Assembly: GCF_900172325.1 (NCBI RefSeq)
Contig: NZ_FWFR01000004.1
Coordinates: 273,460 to 337,459, forward strand
Origin: Oceanibacterium hippocampi
GTDB taxonomy: Bacteria > Pseudomonadota > Alphaproteobacteria > Sneathiellales > Sneathiellaceae
Direction: 5' to 3'
Length of the DNA stretch: 64,000 bases
Shown: positions 24,947 to 34,380 of the stretch, piece after piece
How the letters are laid out: every line of letters begins with the position of its first letter
Position numbering within the stretch: the stretch's first letter is position 1
The notes under the pieces: model-generated
Database searches by the model: none
What the model was told of the DNA's origin: nothing
The model's input: only the letters and a program-made list of their open reading frames with translations
Position numbers and translations under genes: made by a program

Positions 24947-26657
24947 CCGTGAAGGCCTTGTACTTGTCGAGCATCCGGACCGGCTTCTTGAGGGCATCGC
25001 GGCGGAACGGATCGCCGAGTTCCTGGGTTGCCATGATCTCCAGCACCGTCGGCCGGCCGCTTGCCACCGCCTCGCGCAGTGCGTCGCCGATCTGGTCGGG
25101 TCGGTCGACCCGCAGGCCGTTGCCGCCCATCGCCTCGGCGATCCCGGCGAAACTCGGGTTGGCGAGATTCGTGCCGACGAAGCGGTCGGCGTAGAAGTCG
25201 ATCTGGTTCTTCTTCTCCGCGCCCCACTGGCCGTTGTTGAAGACGACCGCGACGGCCGGGATGTCCTCGCGGACGCAGGTCAGGATCTCCGCGAGACTCA
25301 TGCCCCAGGCGCCGTCGCCGACATAGGCGATCGCGGGCCGGTCCGGCGCGGCGACCTTGGCGCCCATCGCCGTCGGGAAAGCATAGCCGCAATTGCCGAA
25401 GCTCATCGCCGCGAAGAAGCTGTTCGGCTGCTCGAAGCGGAGATAGGAATTCGAGACCGAACAGATATTGCCGATATCGGTCGTCACCATGGCGTTGGCC
25501 GGCATCGCGCGTTCGAGTTCGCGGAGGATCCGGCGCGGCGGGACCGGGCTGCCGTCGCCCTGGCCCCAGCTGTCGAGTTCGGCCTCCCAGTCGCGCTTTT
25601 CCTTCTCGACGATGTCGAGGCGCGCCTCGCGGTTGTCATGGGCGGCGATCCTGCGGTTGCCAGTCTGCAGACGCTCGCGGATCGCGGCTGCGGCGAGGCG
25701 GGCGTCGCCGTTGACGGCGACGCTCACATCCTTGACCAGTCCGAGCACGCGATGATCGGCATCGACCTGCACGACCCTGGCATTCTTCGGCCAGTAGTCC
25801 AGGCCGTGCTGCGGCAGGGTGCCGAACGGGCCAAGGCGGGTGCCGAGTGCGAGCACCACGTCGGCCTGCGCGATCACCTTCATCGCCGCCTTCGAGCCCT
25901 GGTAGCCGAGTGGCCCGCACATCAGCGGGTGGCTCGCCGGAAAGGCGTCGTTGTGCAGATAGCTGGTGACCACGGGTGCGCCGAGATGTTCGGCCAGTGC
26001 TATCGCCTCCCGCTGGCCGTCGGCCATGACCACCCCGCCGCCGGCGACGATGACCGGGAAGCGCGCCGTCGCCAGCATGTCCGCCGCGGCGTCGAGGCTC
26101 CGCGGGCCGCCGGCGCCGCGTTCGACCTCCAGCGGCGGTTTCACCTCCCAGTCGACCTCGCCGTAGAAATGGTCGCGCGGGATGTTGATCTGCGTCGGGC
26201 CGCGCTCGGCCTTGGCCATGTAGAAGGCGCGGTGGGTCAGTTCGGCCAGGCGCTGCGGGCCGGTGACATGGGCCTGGTACCTGGTGATCTTGGAAAAGAT
26301 CGGGATCTGGTCGGTTTCCTGGAAGCCGCCGAGGCCCATGCCCGTGCTGCCGGTTTCAGGGGTGATCGCGACGACCGGGGAATGGGCCCAGTAGGCGGCG
26401 GCGATCGCCGTCACGAAGTTGGTGATCCCCGGTCCGTTCTGGGCGATGCAGACACCATGCCGGCCCGAGGCGCGGCTGTAGCCGTCGGCCATGTGGGCGG
26501 CATTCTGTTCGTGGGCGACCGAAATGAAGCGGATGCCGGCCGGCTCGAAGATGTCGAGCGCGTCCATGTAGGCGGAGCCGACGATGCCGAACATGTCCGT
26601 CACGCCTTCCGCGACAAGCTGTTCCACGAAGGCTTCGGAAGCAGTCATTCGGGTCAT
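24939..26657 (-). CDS. xsc: Sulfoacetaldehyde acetyltransferase
   Basis: This is a 572-residue thiamine-diphosphate enzyme with the acetolactate-synthase-like three-domain layout. The glutamate of the N-terminal domain lies in FISVAHEQNAAHMADGYSRASG, and the C-terminal cofactor site is GDGAWGMSL...NNGQWGAE. Features such as ITPETGSTGMGLGGFQETDQ are what I expect of Xsc rather than of acetolactate synthase. The reaction splits sulfoacetaldehyde with phosphate into acetyl phosphate and sulfite. The start is an ATG preceded by GAGGAGAG. It lies between an omega-aminotransferase (upstream) and ackA (downstream), and SoeABC, able to oxidise the sulfite, is 4 kb away. Confidence 0.92.
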   Translation of the reverse strand: MTRMTASEAFVEQLVAEGVTDMFGIVGSAYMDALDIFEPAGIRFISVAHEQNAAHMADGYSRASGRHGVCIAQNGPGITNFVTAIAAAYWAHSPVVAITPETGSTGMGLGGFQETDQIPIFSKITRYQAHVTGPQRLAELTHRAFYMAKAERGPTQINIPRDHFYGEVDWEVKPPLEVERGAGGPRSLDAAADMLATARFPVIVAGGGVVMADGQREAIALAEHLGAPVVTSYLHNDAFPASHPLMCGPLGYQGSKAAMKVIAQADVVLALGTRLGPFGTLPQHGLDYWPKNARVVQVDADHRVLGLVKDVSVAVNGDARLAAAAIRERLQTGNRRIAAHDNREARLDIVEKEKRDWEAELDSWGQGDGSPVPPRRILRELERAMPANAMVTTDIGNICSVSNSYLRFEQPNSFFAAMSFGNCGYAFPTAMGAKVAAPDRPAIAYVGDGAWGMSLAEILTCVREDIPAVAVVFNNGQWGAEKKNQIDFYADRFVGTNLANPSFAGIAEAMGGNGLRVDRPDQIGDALREAVASGRPTVLEIMATQELGDPFRRDALKKPVRMLDKYKAFTVA

Positions 26658-26706
26658 GGTAACTCTCCTCGATTGGAAACAGGCGGTCGCAGCCGGGCGC
26701 GCGGCG

Positions 26707-28023
26707 TCAGATCGTTCCGAGGACGTCGCGCAGGGTTTCGAACAGCCGGTCTACATCGTCGCGCGCCATCACGAAGGCGGGTGCCAGGATCAGCGTGTCG
26801 GCGGTGACCCGGGTCACGAGGCCGGCCGCGAAGAGCCGCTTCAGGGTCTCGTAGCCGCGCGTGCCCGGGCCCTCGCCCTGCGCGAGATCGATGCCGCCGA
26901 GCAGGCCGAGGCCGCGGATGTCCCTGACCACGGGCAAGTCGGCCAGCGCGAACAGCTGTTCCTGGAAATAGGGGGCAAGCGCCGCGCCCTGGGCGAACGT
27001 GCCCTCGCTTTCGTAAAGTGCGAGCGTGGCGTTGCCGGCCGCGCAGGCGGCGGGATGGGCGGAATAGGTATAGCCGTGGAAAAGCTCGATCGTGCCGGCC
27101 GGCGCGCTGTTCACGATGGTGTCGTGGATCTCGTTCCGGAAGACCGCGGCGCCCATCGGGATCGCGCCGTTGGTGAGCGCCTTGGCCATCGTCATGATGT
27201 CCGGCGTCACACCGAAGGCCTGGGCGCCGAAGGCCGGGCCGAGCCGCCCGAATCCGGTGATAACCTCGTCGAAGATCAGGAGGATGCCGTGACGGTCGCA
27301 GATCGCGCGCAGCCGCTCCAGATAGCCCTTCGGCGGCACCAGCACGCCGGTCGAACCGGCGACCGGCTCGACGATGCAGGCGGCGATGGAGGTCGCGCCA
27401 TGGAGGTCGACGAAGCGCTGCAGGTCGTCGGCCAGATCGGCGCCGTGGGCGCCCTGGCCCGGGGTCATGCGATTGGCGTCGAGATGGGTATGGCGGAGGT
27501 GGCTGACGACGGGCAGGGCGCTGCCGAACGCTTCCCGGTTCTTGACCATGCCGCCGACCGAGATGCCGCCGAAGTTGACCCCGTGGTAGCCGCGTTCCCG
27601 CCCGATGAAGCGCTGACGTTGCGGCTCGCCGTTGGCGCGGTGATAGGCGAGCGCGATCTTCATCGCGGTCTCGACCGATTCCGAGCCGGAGTTGGTGAAG
27701 AAGACATGGTCGAGCCCGTTTGGCGTGAGCGCGGCGACGCGGCGGGCGAGCTCGAAGGCGCCGGGCGTGCCATACTGGAAGGGCGGCGCGAAATCGAGCG
27801 TCGCGAGCTGGGTCGCGACCGCCTCGGTGATTTCCCTGCGGCCATGCCCGAGCGGAACGCAGAACAGGCCGGAGCAGGCGTCCAGCAGGCGGTCGCCGCG
27901 GTGATTCCAGAAGCTGACGCCCTCGGCCCGGACCAGCAGTCGCGGGTCCTGCCTGAAGTCGCGATTGGCCGTAAACGGCATCCAGTAGTTATCCAGCGAA
28001 TTCGGGCTGACTTGTACGGTCAT
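26707..28023 (-). CDS. Class III omega-amino acid:pyruvate aminotransferase, possibly taurine-using
   Basis: The 438-residue PLP enzyme has the class III pattern: SGSESVETAMK, the carboxylate-contacting FDEVITGFGR with Asp252, and Lys281 in MAKALTNGA as Schiff-base lysine. The N-terminal YWMPFTANRDF and ACSGLFCVPLGHGR are characteristic of beta-alanine:pyruvate transaminases. Taurine is a sulfonate analogue of beta-alanine and is used by related enzymes to make sulfoacetaldehyde. As the gene directly precedes xsc (49 bases), that reaction is the most sensible one here, although beta-alanine or another omega-amine remains possible. It is the first gene of the minus-strand aminotransferase-xsc-ackA operon. 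Confidence 0.82.
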   Translation of the reverse strand: MTVQVSPNSLDNYWMPFTANRDFRQDPRLLVRAEGVSFWNHRGDRLLDACSGLFCVPLGHGRREITEAVATQLATLDFAPPFQYGTPGAFELARRVAALTPNGLDHVFFTNSGSESVETAMKIALAYHRANGEPQRQRFIGRERGYHGVNFGGISVGGMVKNREAFGSALPVVSHLRHTHLDANRMTPGQGAHGADLADDLQRFVDLHGATSIAACIVEPVAGSTGVLVPPKGYLERLRAICDRHGILLIFDEVITGFGRLGPAFGAQAFGVTPDIMTMAKALTNGAIPMGAAVFRNEIHDTIVNSAPAGTIELFHGYTYSAHPAACAAGNATLALYESEGTFAQGAALAPYFQEQLFALADLPVVRDIRGLGLLGGIDLAQGEGPGTRGYETLKRLFAAGLVTRVTADTLILAPAFVMARDDVDRLFETLRDVLGTI

Positions 28024-28115
28024 GTCGAAGGTCCGATCGTTGCCATGCGAACGGCCGTGCGCCCGGGGGCCTCGGCTTGTATAAGAGACTAGTGGGGTGG
28101 CGCGGCCGGTCAGTA

Positions 28116-28219
28116 GGACCAGAGCGCGGTGATTGCCTGCGCCAGAGGTGCGCGGATGGGACCAGAGGGCCGGTTCCGGGCCACTGGACCAACCCGAACA
28201 TGCAATCTGGCCCTATAAT
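28116..28219. promoter_or_regulatory. Divergent control region with GGACCA repeats and a TATAAT box
   Basis: The 382-base spacer between the aminotransferase and the ABC importer holds GGACCAG at 28116-28122 and 28159-28165, and CTGGACCAA at 28184-28192. A perfect TATAAT follows at 28214-28219 on the plus strand. MocR regulators such as TauR use CTGGAC-type direct repeats, so these are candidate sites for the regulator at 22287-23771. No consensus -35 precedes the TATAAT, which would fit an activator-dependent promoter. The rest of the spacer (28220-28405) shows nothing I can name. Confidence 0.4.
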
Positions 28220-28405
28220 GCGCCCGAGCGGGACCGCTAACCTTCGGGTAAGGGAGCACTTGAAGCGTGCTGTGGAGAGACGGCGATACCCGGCATCGGA
28301 CTGTCGGGGAAATCGCCGCGGAAGGCCCGCACGCTGGACGTTCGACCAACCGTCGGTGGAATACGTGCCGGCGCAGCGTGAACAAGCATCAGGGAGACGA
28401 CGGAT

Positions 28406-30001
28406 ATGACATTCGGCAGAAAATTGCTATCCGCGACGGCACTCGCCATGGTCTTCGCCGGCGCAACGGCGATCGGCGGCCCGGCGCCCGCACAGGCCGA
28501 GGCGAAGGCGGGAGGGACGCTCGTGATCGGCTCGACGCAGAAACCACGGCATCTCAATCCGGCGGTTCAGTCAGGCATCGCGACCGCCGTGCCCGGAACG
28601 CAGCTCTTCGCGACCCCTCTGCGGTTCGACGCGAACTGGAAACCGCAGCCCTATCTGGCCGAAAAATGGGAGGTCTCGGACAACGGCCTCGACATCACCC
28701 TGCACCTGCGCAAGAACGCCACGTTCCATGACGGCAAGCCGGTGACGTCGGAGGACCTTGCCTTCTCGCTGGAGACTGTGAAGGCGAACCATCCGTTCAA
28801 GACGATGTTTGCCCCGGTCACCAGCGTCGAGACGCCGGACGCGCATACCGCGATCATTCACCTGGCCCATCCGCACCCGGCGATCCTGCTGGCGATGTCG
28901 TCGGCCCTGCTTCCGGTCATTCCCAAGCATGTTTACGGCGACGGGCAGGACCTGAAGACCCACCCGGCCAATTCCGCACCGGTCGGCTCGGGCCCGTTCA
29001 GGTTCGTCGAGTTCAATCCCGGCGAGAACGTGATCCTCGAGAAGAATCCGGACTATTTCATCGAGGGGCGGCCCTACCTCGATAAGATCATCATCAAGAA
29101 CTACAAGGACACCACCAGCCTGACGCTCGCCATGGACAAGGGCGAGATCGACATGTACCCGTTCCTGGAGGGCGCCCGGAACATCAACCGGCTGAAGGAA
29201 AACAAGGATCTCACGGTAACCTCGGACGGCTACGCCGCGGTCGGGCCGATCAACTGGCTCGCCTTCAACACGAAACGTGAGATCCTTGCCAAGAAGGAAG
29301 TCCGTCAGGCGATCGCCTACGCGGTCGACCGCAACTTCATCACCAAGGCCTTGCATGCCGGCGCCTCGACGATCGCCACCGGCCCCATCACGCCGGCGAG
29401 CCCGTTCTATACGGTCGACGTCGCGAAATACGATCTGGACCTCGACAAGTCGAAGGCGATGCTCGACGCGGCCGGATATCCCGAGAAGGATGGCGCGCGC
29501 TTCTCGCTGACCATCGACTACATTCCCGGCGGTGACGAACAGCAGAAGAATGTCGCCGAATATATCGCGTCGCAGCTCAAGAAAATCGGCATCGACCTGC
29601 AGGTCCGCGCCGCGCCCGACTTCCCGACCTGGGCCAAGCGGGTCAGCAGCCATGATTTCGACCTGACCATGGACATCGTGTTCAACTGGGGCGATCCGGT
29701 AATCGGCGTTCACCGTACCTACCTGAGCACCAACATCATCGAGGGCGTGATCTGGTCGAACACCCAGAGCTACGCCAATTCGGAAGTCGACAAGCTGCTC
29801 GACGCGGCCGCCAAGGAGCCGGACGAGGCCAAGCGCAAGGCCGACTACGTAGCGTTCCAGAAGATCGTCGCCGACGACCTGCCGATCTACTGGCTCAACC
29901 TGCTGCCCTATCACACCGCCTACAGCAATCGCGTCGGCAATCCGCCGCTGACGATCTGGGGCACCATGGCGCCCATGGACGAGGTCTATCTGAATAACTG
30001 A
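28406..30001 (+). CDS. ABC transporter substrate-binding protein, family 5
   Basis: The 531-residue protein has a Sec signal peptide (basic start, hydrophobic residues about 9-24, cleavage near AQA-EAK). It then has the family 5 (oligopeptide/nickel-type) periplasmic binding fold, with GGTLVIGSTQKP at the mature start, the LAEKWEVSDNGLDITLHLRK strand pair and a YDLDLDKSKAMLDAAGYP block. It captures a ligand, typically a peptide, nickel chelate or glycoside, for the permease-ATPase set that follows. An AGGGAGA ribosome-binding site precedes the ATG. The ligand cannot be predicted from the sequence. Confidence 0.9.
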   Translation: MTFGRKLLSATALAMVFAGATAIGGPAPAQAEAKAGGTLVIGSTQKPRHLNPAVQSGIATAVPGTQLFATPLRFDANWKPQPYLAEKWEVSDNGLDITLHLRKNATFHDGKPVTSEDLAFSLETVKANHPFKTMFAPVTSVETPDAHTAIIHLAHPHPAILLAMSSALLPVIPKHVYGDGQDLKTHPANSAPVGSGPFRFVEFNPGENVILEKNPDYFIEGRPYLDKIIIKNYKDTTSLTLAMDKGEIDMYPFLEGARNINRLKENKDLTVTSDGYAAVGPINWLAFNTKREILAKKEVRQAIAYAVDRNFITKALHAGASTIATGPITPASPFYTVDVAKYDLDLDKSKAMLDAAGYPEKDGARFSLTIDYIPGGDEQQKNVAEYIASQLKKIGIDLQVRAAPDFPTWAKRVSSHDFDLTMDIVFNWGDPVIGVHRTYLSTNIIEGVIWSNTQSYANSEVDKLLDAAAKEPDEAKRKADYVAFQKIVADDLPIYWLNLLPYHTAYSNRVGNPPLTIWGTMAPMDEVYLNN

Positions 30002-30036
30002 CGGTGACGACGGTTTCGTGCGTTACAAAGGGCCGA

Positions 30037-30056
30037 GGGGAGCCCCGTTGCTCCCC
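30037..30056 (+). terminator. Intercistronic hairpin after the binding-protein gene
   Basis: GGGGAGC, a six-base loop and GCTCCCC form a strong 7-bp stem 35 bases after the binding-protein stop and 33 bases before the first permease. There is no T run, so it more likely protects the 5' mRNA segment or limits read-through than acts as a full terminator. Such hairpins allow more binding protein than permease to be made. Confidence 0.5.
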
Positions 30057-30089
30057 CCGCGTCCTGCCTCGGACGCCTGAGGGTCGGTC

Positions 30090-31073
30090 ATGAAGATTGC
30101 CGCCATCATTGCCCAGCGCCTGTTCTACGCGGCGATCCTGATCCTTGCCGTCCTGGTGCTGAATTTCCTGCTGCTGCACCTGGCGCCCGGCGACCCGGCC
30201 GAGGTCATCGCCGGCGAGATGGGCGGCGCGACGCAGGAAATGATGGCCGAGATCCGCGCCGCCTACGGCCTTGACCAGCCGCTGCATGTGCAACTCGGGA
30301 TCTATCTCGGCCGGGCGCTGCAGGGCGATCTCGGACAATCCTTCTTCTACAATGCCCCGGTCGTGGGGCTCATTCTCGGCCGGCTCGGCGCGACGATCCT
30401 GCTGGTCGTGACCTCGCTTACCTTTGCCGTGGTCATCGGCACGCTGCTCGGCGTGCTCGCGGCGCGAAAGCCGACCGGGCTGTTCTCGAATGTGATTACC
30501 GTGCTGTCGCTTGTCGGATATTCGGCACCGGTCTTCTGGACCGGGATCATCCTGGTGATCGTCTTCGCCTGGGTCTTTCCGATCTTTCCGATTTCCGGGA
30601 TGAGCGACATCCGGCTCGCCGGCGGCGGGATCGAGCATGTGCTGGATGTTGCCCATCACCTGGTGCTGCCGGCCTTCACGCTCGGCGTCATCTACCTGGC
30701 ACAATACAGCCGGCTGTCGCGCGCCAGCATGCTGGAAGTGCTCGGCGCCGACTATATCCGCACCGCCCGCGCCAAGGGCCTTTCCGAGTCCGTCGTCGTC
30801 GGCAAGCACGCGCTGCGGAACGCCATCCTGCCGATCGTCACGATCGCTGGACTGCAGTTCGGCGGCCTGATCTCGGGCGCGGTGCTGGTCGAGACCGTGT
30901 TCAGCTGGCCGGGCCTCGGCACGCTGGCGCTCGATGCCATTCTTGGCCGCGATTATCCGACCATTCTCGGGATCCTGTTCTTTTCGGCGGTCATCGTGAT
31001 CGTCGCCAATCTGCTGACCGATCTCTGTTACCGCCTGGTCGACCCGCGCATCCGCTCCGGAGGGCACAAATGA
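30090..31073 (+). CDS. ABC transporter permease, DppB type
   Basis: The 327-residue inner-membrane protein has six hydrophobic segments and an N-terminus (IIAQRLFYAAILILAVLVLNF) typical of the DppB/OppB family. The conserved EAA-like loop near residue 215-235, RTARAKGLSESVVVGKHALRN, contacts the ATPases. It pairs with the DppC-type permease, whose ATG overlaps this stop by 4 bases. Confidence 0.92.
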   Translation: MKIAAIIAQRLFYAAILILAVLVLNFLLLHLAPGDPAEVIAGEMGGATQEMMAEIRAAYGLDQPLHVQLGIYLGRALQGDLGQSFFYNAPVVGLILGRLGATILLVVTSLTFAVVIGTLLGVLAARKPTGLFSNVITVLSLVGYSAPVFWTGIILVIVFAWVFPIFPISGMSDIRLAGGGIEHVLDVAHHLVLPAFTLGVIYLAQYSRLSRASMLEVLGADYIRTARAKGLSESVVVGKHALRNAILPIVTIAGLQFGGLISGAVLVETVFSWPGLGTLALDAILGRDYPTILGILFFSAVIVIVANLLTDLCYRLVDPRIRSGGHK

Positions 31074-31972
31074 CCGGTACCGAACAGGTCGCGGCCCCGG
31101 AAGAGCCGGGCGCCGCGCCGCTCAAGGTCGAGAGCCCGATCCGCGAAGCCTGGCGGATGTTCCTCCGCAACGGCTCGGCGATCGCCGGGCTGGTGCTGCT
31201 GATCGGCGTCATCCTGGTGACCTTCATCGGGCCGCAGGTCTACCCGGTCGATCCCTTCGAGATCGTCTGGGCGCCGCTGACGCCGCCGGGCGTCGACGCG
31301 TCGATCCCCTTCGGCACCGACTATCTCGGCCGCGACGTGCTGGCCGGGATCATCCATGGCGGTCGGGCAACGCTCGCGGTCGGGGCTTCGGCGGCGATCC
31401 TGACGGTCCTGATCGGCATCGTCGTCGGCGCGCTCGCCGGCTTCTATGGCGGCTTTGTCGACGAGATCCTGATGCGGCTCACCGAATTCTTCCAGGTCCT
31501 GCCGCCGCTGCTCTTCGCGATGGTGCTGGTGGCGCTGTTCACGCCGACGCTGACGACGGTGGCGGTTGCCATCGGCGTGGTCAGCTGGACGCAGACGGCG
31601 CGGCTTACCCGGGCCGAGTTCCTGAAGCTCAAGCAGCTTGAATATGTGACTGCGGCGCGCGCCATCGGTTCGCGCAATGGCCGCATCATCTGGCGCGTCA
31701 TCCTGCCGAACGCGCTGCCGCCGCTGATCGTGTCGGCGACCCTGATCATCGGTGTCGCGATCCTCTTCGAGGCGGGCCTGAGCTTCCTCGGGCTGAGCGA
31801 TCCGAATGTCATGAGCTGGGGCCTGATGATCGGCTCGAGCCGGTCTTACATCATCGATTCATGGTGGGCGGTGACGCTGCCCGGCGCGGCGATCTTCATC
31901 ACCGTCCTTTCGGTCAGCCTGATCGGCGACGGGCTGAACGACGCGCTCAATCCGAAACTGCGCGAACGGTGA
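31070..31972 (+). CDS. ABC transporter permease, DppC type
   Basis: At 300 residues this is the second permease of the importer. It has an N-terminal helix at about 42-63 and five further segments, and the loop [21 protein letters not shown] carries the EAA motif for ATPase contact. [13 protein letters not shown] near residue 82 is a hallmark of DppC/OppC permeases. It overlaps the preceding gene and is followed by the ATPase pair in the usual order. Confidence 0.92.
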   Translation: MTGTEQVAAPEEPGAAPLKVESPIREAWRMFLRNGSAIAGLVLLIGVILVTFIGPQVYPVDPFEIVWAPLTPPGVDASIPFGTDYLGRDVLAGIIHGGRATLAVGASAAILTVLIGIVVGALAGFYGGFVDEILMRLTEFFQVLPPLLFAMVLVALFTPTLTTVAVAIGVVSWTQTARLTRAEFLKLKQLEYVTAARAIGSRNGRIIWRVILPNALPPLIVSATLIIGVAILFEAGLSFLGLSDPNVMSWGLMIGSSRSYIIDSWWAVTLPGAAIFITVLSVSLIGDGLNDALNPKLRER

Positions 31973-31982
31973 GGTGAGGGCG

Positions 31983-32978
31983 ATGAGCGAACCGGTCCTC
32001 GAGGTCGACAACCTGTCGGTGACCTTCCGAACGCGGAACGGGCTGGCTCAGGTCCTGGACCATGTCAGCTTCTCGCTCGGGCAGGGCGAGACGCTCGGTA
32101 TCGTTGGCGAATCCGGCTGCGGCAAGTCGATGACCGCGCTTTCGATCATGGGCCTCGTGCCGACCCCGCCCGGCCGGATCGCCGGCGGTGCGGTCCGCCT
32201 GCGCGGCGAGGACCTGCTGTCGGCCGGCGAGAGGCGCATGCGCTCGATCCGCGGCAACGAGATCTCGATGATCTTCCAGGAGCCGATGACCTCGCTGAAC
32301 CCGGTCTTCACCGTGGGTGAACAGATCGCCGAAACCGTTCGCCTGCACGAGGGCCTGTCCCAGCGCGATGCGCTGGCCCGGGCGGTCGAGACGCTGAAGG
32401 CGGTCGGCATCCCGGCGCCGGAGAAGCGGGTCTCGGAATATCCGCATCAGCTTTCCGGCGGCATGCGCCAGCGGGTCATGATCGCGATGGCGCTGGCCTG
32501 CAATCCGTCGGTGCTGATCGCCGACGAGCCGACCACGGCGCTCGATGTCACCGTGCAGGCGCAGATCTTCGATCTCCTGCGGGAACTGCAGGACCGCACC
32601 AACGCCGCGATCGTGCTGATCACCCACGATATGGGGGCGATCGCGGAGACCGCCGACAAGGTCGTCGTGATGTATGCCGGCCGGATCATCGAAAGCGGGA
32701 CGGTTGGCGAGATCCTCGCTGACCCGCGCCACCCCTATACCCAGGGGCTGATCGCCTGCGTCCCGCATTTTCTCGCCAACCCGCCGGTCGAGCGTCCGCC
32801 GCTGGTTGAGATTCCGGGCCTGGTGCCGCCGCTCAGCGATCTCGGCACTGGCTGCGCCTTCGCGCCGCGCTGCCGCCACGTGATGCCGCGCTGCCGGGGC
32901 GAGCGACCGCCGCTGATGGCGGCCGAACCGGGCCATGAGGCGGCCTGCTGGCTGCTCGACGAGGCGGTGCCGGCATGA
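31983..32978 (+). CDS. ABC transporter ATP-binding protein, DppD type
   Basis: This 331-residue ATPase has the Walker A motif GESGCGKS at residues 42-49, the signature LSGGMRQRV, Walker [13 protein letters not shown] and the switch histidine in ITHDMG. The C-terminal extension with CAFAPRC and further cysteines is the oligopeptide/dipeptide domain, which in related importers can bind an iron-sulfur cluster. I start at the second in-frame ATG, three codons in, where GAGG is better placed. Confidence 0.92.
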   Translation: MSEPVLEVDNLSVTFRTRNGLAQVLDHVSFSLGQGETLGIVGESGCGKSMTALSIMGLVPTPPGRIAGGAVRLRGEDLLSAGERRMRSIRGNEISMIFQEPMTSLNPVFTVGEQIAETVRLHEGLSQRDALARAVETLKAVGIPAPEKRVSEYPHQLSGGMRQRVMIAMALACNPSVLIADEPTTALDVTVQAQIFDLLRELQDRTNAAIVLITHDMGAIAETADKVVVMYAGRIIESGTVGEILADPRHPYTQGLIACVPHFLANPPVERPPLVEIPGLVPPLSDLGTGCAFAPRCRHVMPRCRGERPPLMAAEPGHEAACWLLDEAVPA

Positions 32979-34003
32979 GTGCGGCGCCTGAGACGGGGTC
33001 GAAGCAGGATTTCCTTCGGGTCGAGGATCTGAAGGTGCATTTCCGCCTGAACCGCAGGCTGTTTGCCGAGCAGCGGCTGGTCCATGCCGTCGACGGGGTC
33101 AGCTTCTCGATCCGGCGCGGCACGACCTTCGGGCTGGTCGGCGAATCCGGTTCCGGCAAATCGACGACTGCCTTCGCCATCATGCGCCTGGTCAAGCTGA
33201 CCGGCGGACGGATCGACCTCGACGGCATCGACCTCGGCGGCCTGGAAGGCAAGGCGCTCCGCGAGATGCGCCGGCGCTTCCAGATCATCTTCCAGGATCC
33301 CTATTCCTCGCTCAATCCGCGCATGCGGGCCGGCGCGATCGTGCGCGAGCCAATGGACCTGATGGCGATCGGGAATCCGGAGGAACGCGACGGCAAGGTG
33401 GCCGAGATATTCCGCCGGGTCGGCCTTCGGCCGGAACAGCAGGCCTTGTTCCCGCACCAGTTTTCCGGCGGCCAGCGCCAGCGCATCGGCGTCGCCCGGG
33501 CGCTCTCGACCGAACCGGACCTGATCGTCTGCGACGAGCCGGTCTCGGCCCTCGACGTCGCCATCCAGGCGCAGATCCTGAACCTGTTGCGCAACCTGCA
33601 GCGCGAGCTCGGCCTCACCTATCTGTTCATCAGCCACGATCTCGGTGTCGTGCAATATGTCTGCGACGAGGTCGCGGTGATGTATCTCGGGCGTATCGTC
33701 GAGCAGGGCGACCGCATCTCGCTGTTCGGCAAGCCGCTGCATCCCTATACGTGGGCGCTGCTGTCGGCCGTGCCCTCGACCGATCCGGCGCTGCATTCCA
33801 AGGGGCGGCGGATCCGTCTCGTGGGCGATCCGCCGAGCCCGATCGACCCGCCGGCCGGCTGCCGGTTCGTCGCCCGCTGTCCCTTCGCGGTCGAACGCTG
33901 TCACGCCGAGAGCCCGCGATTGCGGACGATACATCCCGGACACAGCGTTGCCTGCCATCTGGTCGATGACGACGGCAACGCACCCCATCATCGCCTCGAT
34001 TGA
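32975..34003 (+). CDS. ABC transporter ATP-binding protein, DppF type
   Basis: The 342-residue partner ATPase shows Walker [10 protein letters not shown], the Q-loop [12 protein letters not shown], signature FSGGQRQRI, Walker [13 protein letters not shown] and ISHDLGVV. It also has the C-terminal cysteine-containing extension ([14 protein letters not shown]). Its ATG overlaps the DppD-type stop. With it the operon of five genes (binding protein, two permeases, two ATPases) is complete; nothing in the sequence identifies the ligand, though the shared upstream region with the sulfonate genes is suggestive. Confidence 0.92.
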   Translation: MSAAPETGSKQDFLRVEDLKVHFRLNRRLFAEQRLVHAVDGVSFSIRRGTTFGLVGESGSGKSTTAFAIMRLVKLTGGRIDLDGIDLGGLEGKALREMRRRFQIIFQDPYSSLNPRMRAGAIVREPMDLMAIGNPEERDGKVAEIFRRVGLRPEQQALFPHQFSGGQRQRIGVARALSTEPDLIVCDEPVSALDVAIQAQILNLLRNLQRELGLTYLFISHDLGVVQYVCDEVAVMYLGRIVEQGDRISLFGKPLHPYTWALLSAVPSTDPALHSKGRRIRLVGDPPSPIDPPAGCRFVARCPFAVERCHAESPRLRTIHPGHSVACHLVDDDGNAPHHRLD

Positions 34004-34124
34004 GCGCCACGCGCCGCCAGCCGAATATTAAGATTTCGGAAAGTATTTGGTCGCAAGCTCGAAGGGCCACAAATGGCCGCTTCCGGCATCGCCTGCCGGA
34101 CCCGGCCGGACGATGGAGCGGCCG

Positions 34125-34370
34125 ATGTACGAACATCTCTACGAGGCGCTGCATTTCATCGTTGCCCTGTTCGTTGGTTCGGCGGATCAGGATGCTGCCC
34201 TCGATATCGAACGCAGTGTCGCACAGCACTGCACCCTCACGGCCCATTGCAGCGGCAAGATCGGGCGCTTCGAGGGCGAGGTGCTGGTGTTCAGCGAATG
34301 GAGCGATTCCGGCGCCGGGCTGCCACCGGAATCGGACCCCTGCTTCTGCGTGATCCGCTCCGGTCAGTGA
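34125..34370 (+). CDS. Small hypothetical protein
   Basis: This 81-residue frame opens MYEHLYEALHFIVALF after a GGAG sequence 6 bases upstream and contains three cysteines in its middle and end. An ATG 12 bases earlier is also in frame. The hydrophobic stretch at residues 9-17 is short for a membrane segment. I recognise no family. It stands between the ABC operon and a convergent MFS gene with about 120 bases before it. Two other frames are open here, so the call is based on its ribosome-binding site and balanced composition. Confidence 0.45.
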   Translation: MYEHLYEALHFIVALFVGSADQDAALDIERSVAQHCTLTAHCSGKIGRFEGEVLVFSEWSDSGAGLPPESDPCFCVIRSGQ

Positions 34371-34380
34371 CGCCGGTGGC

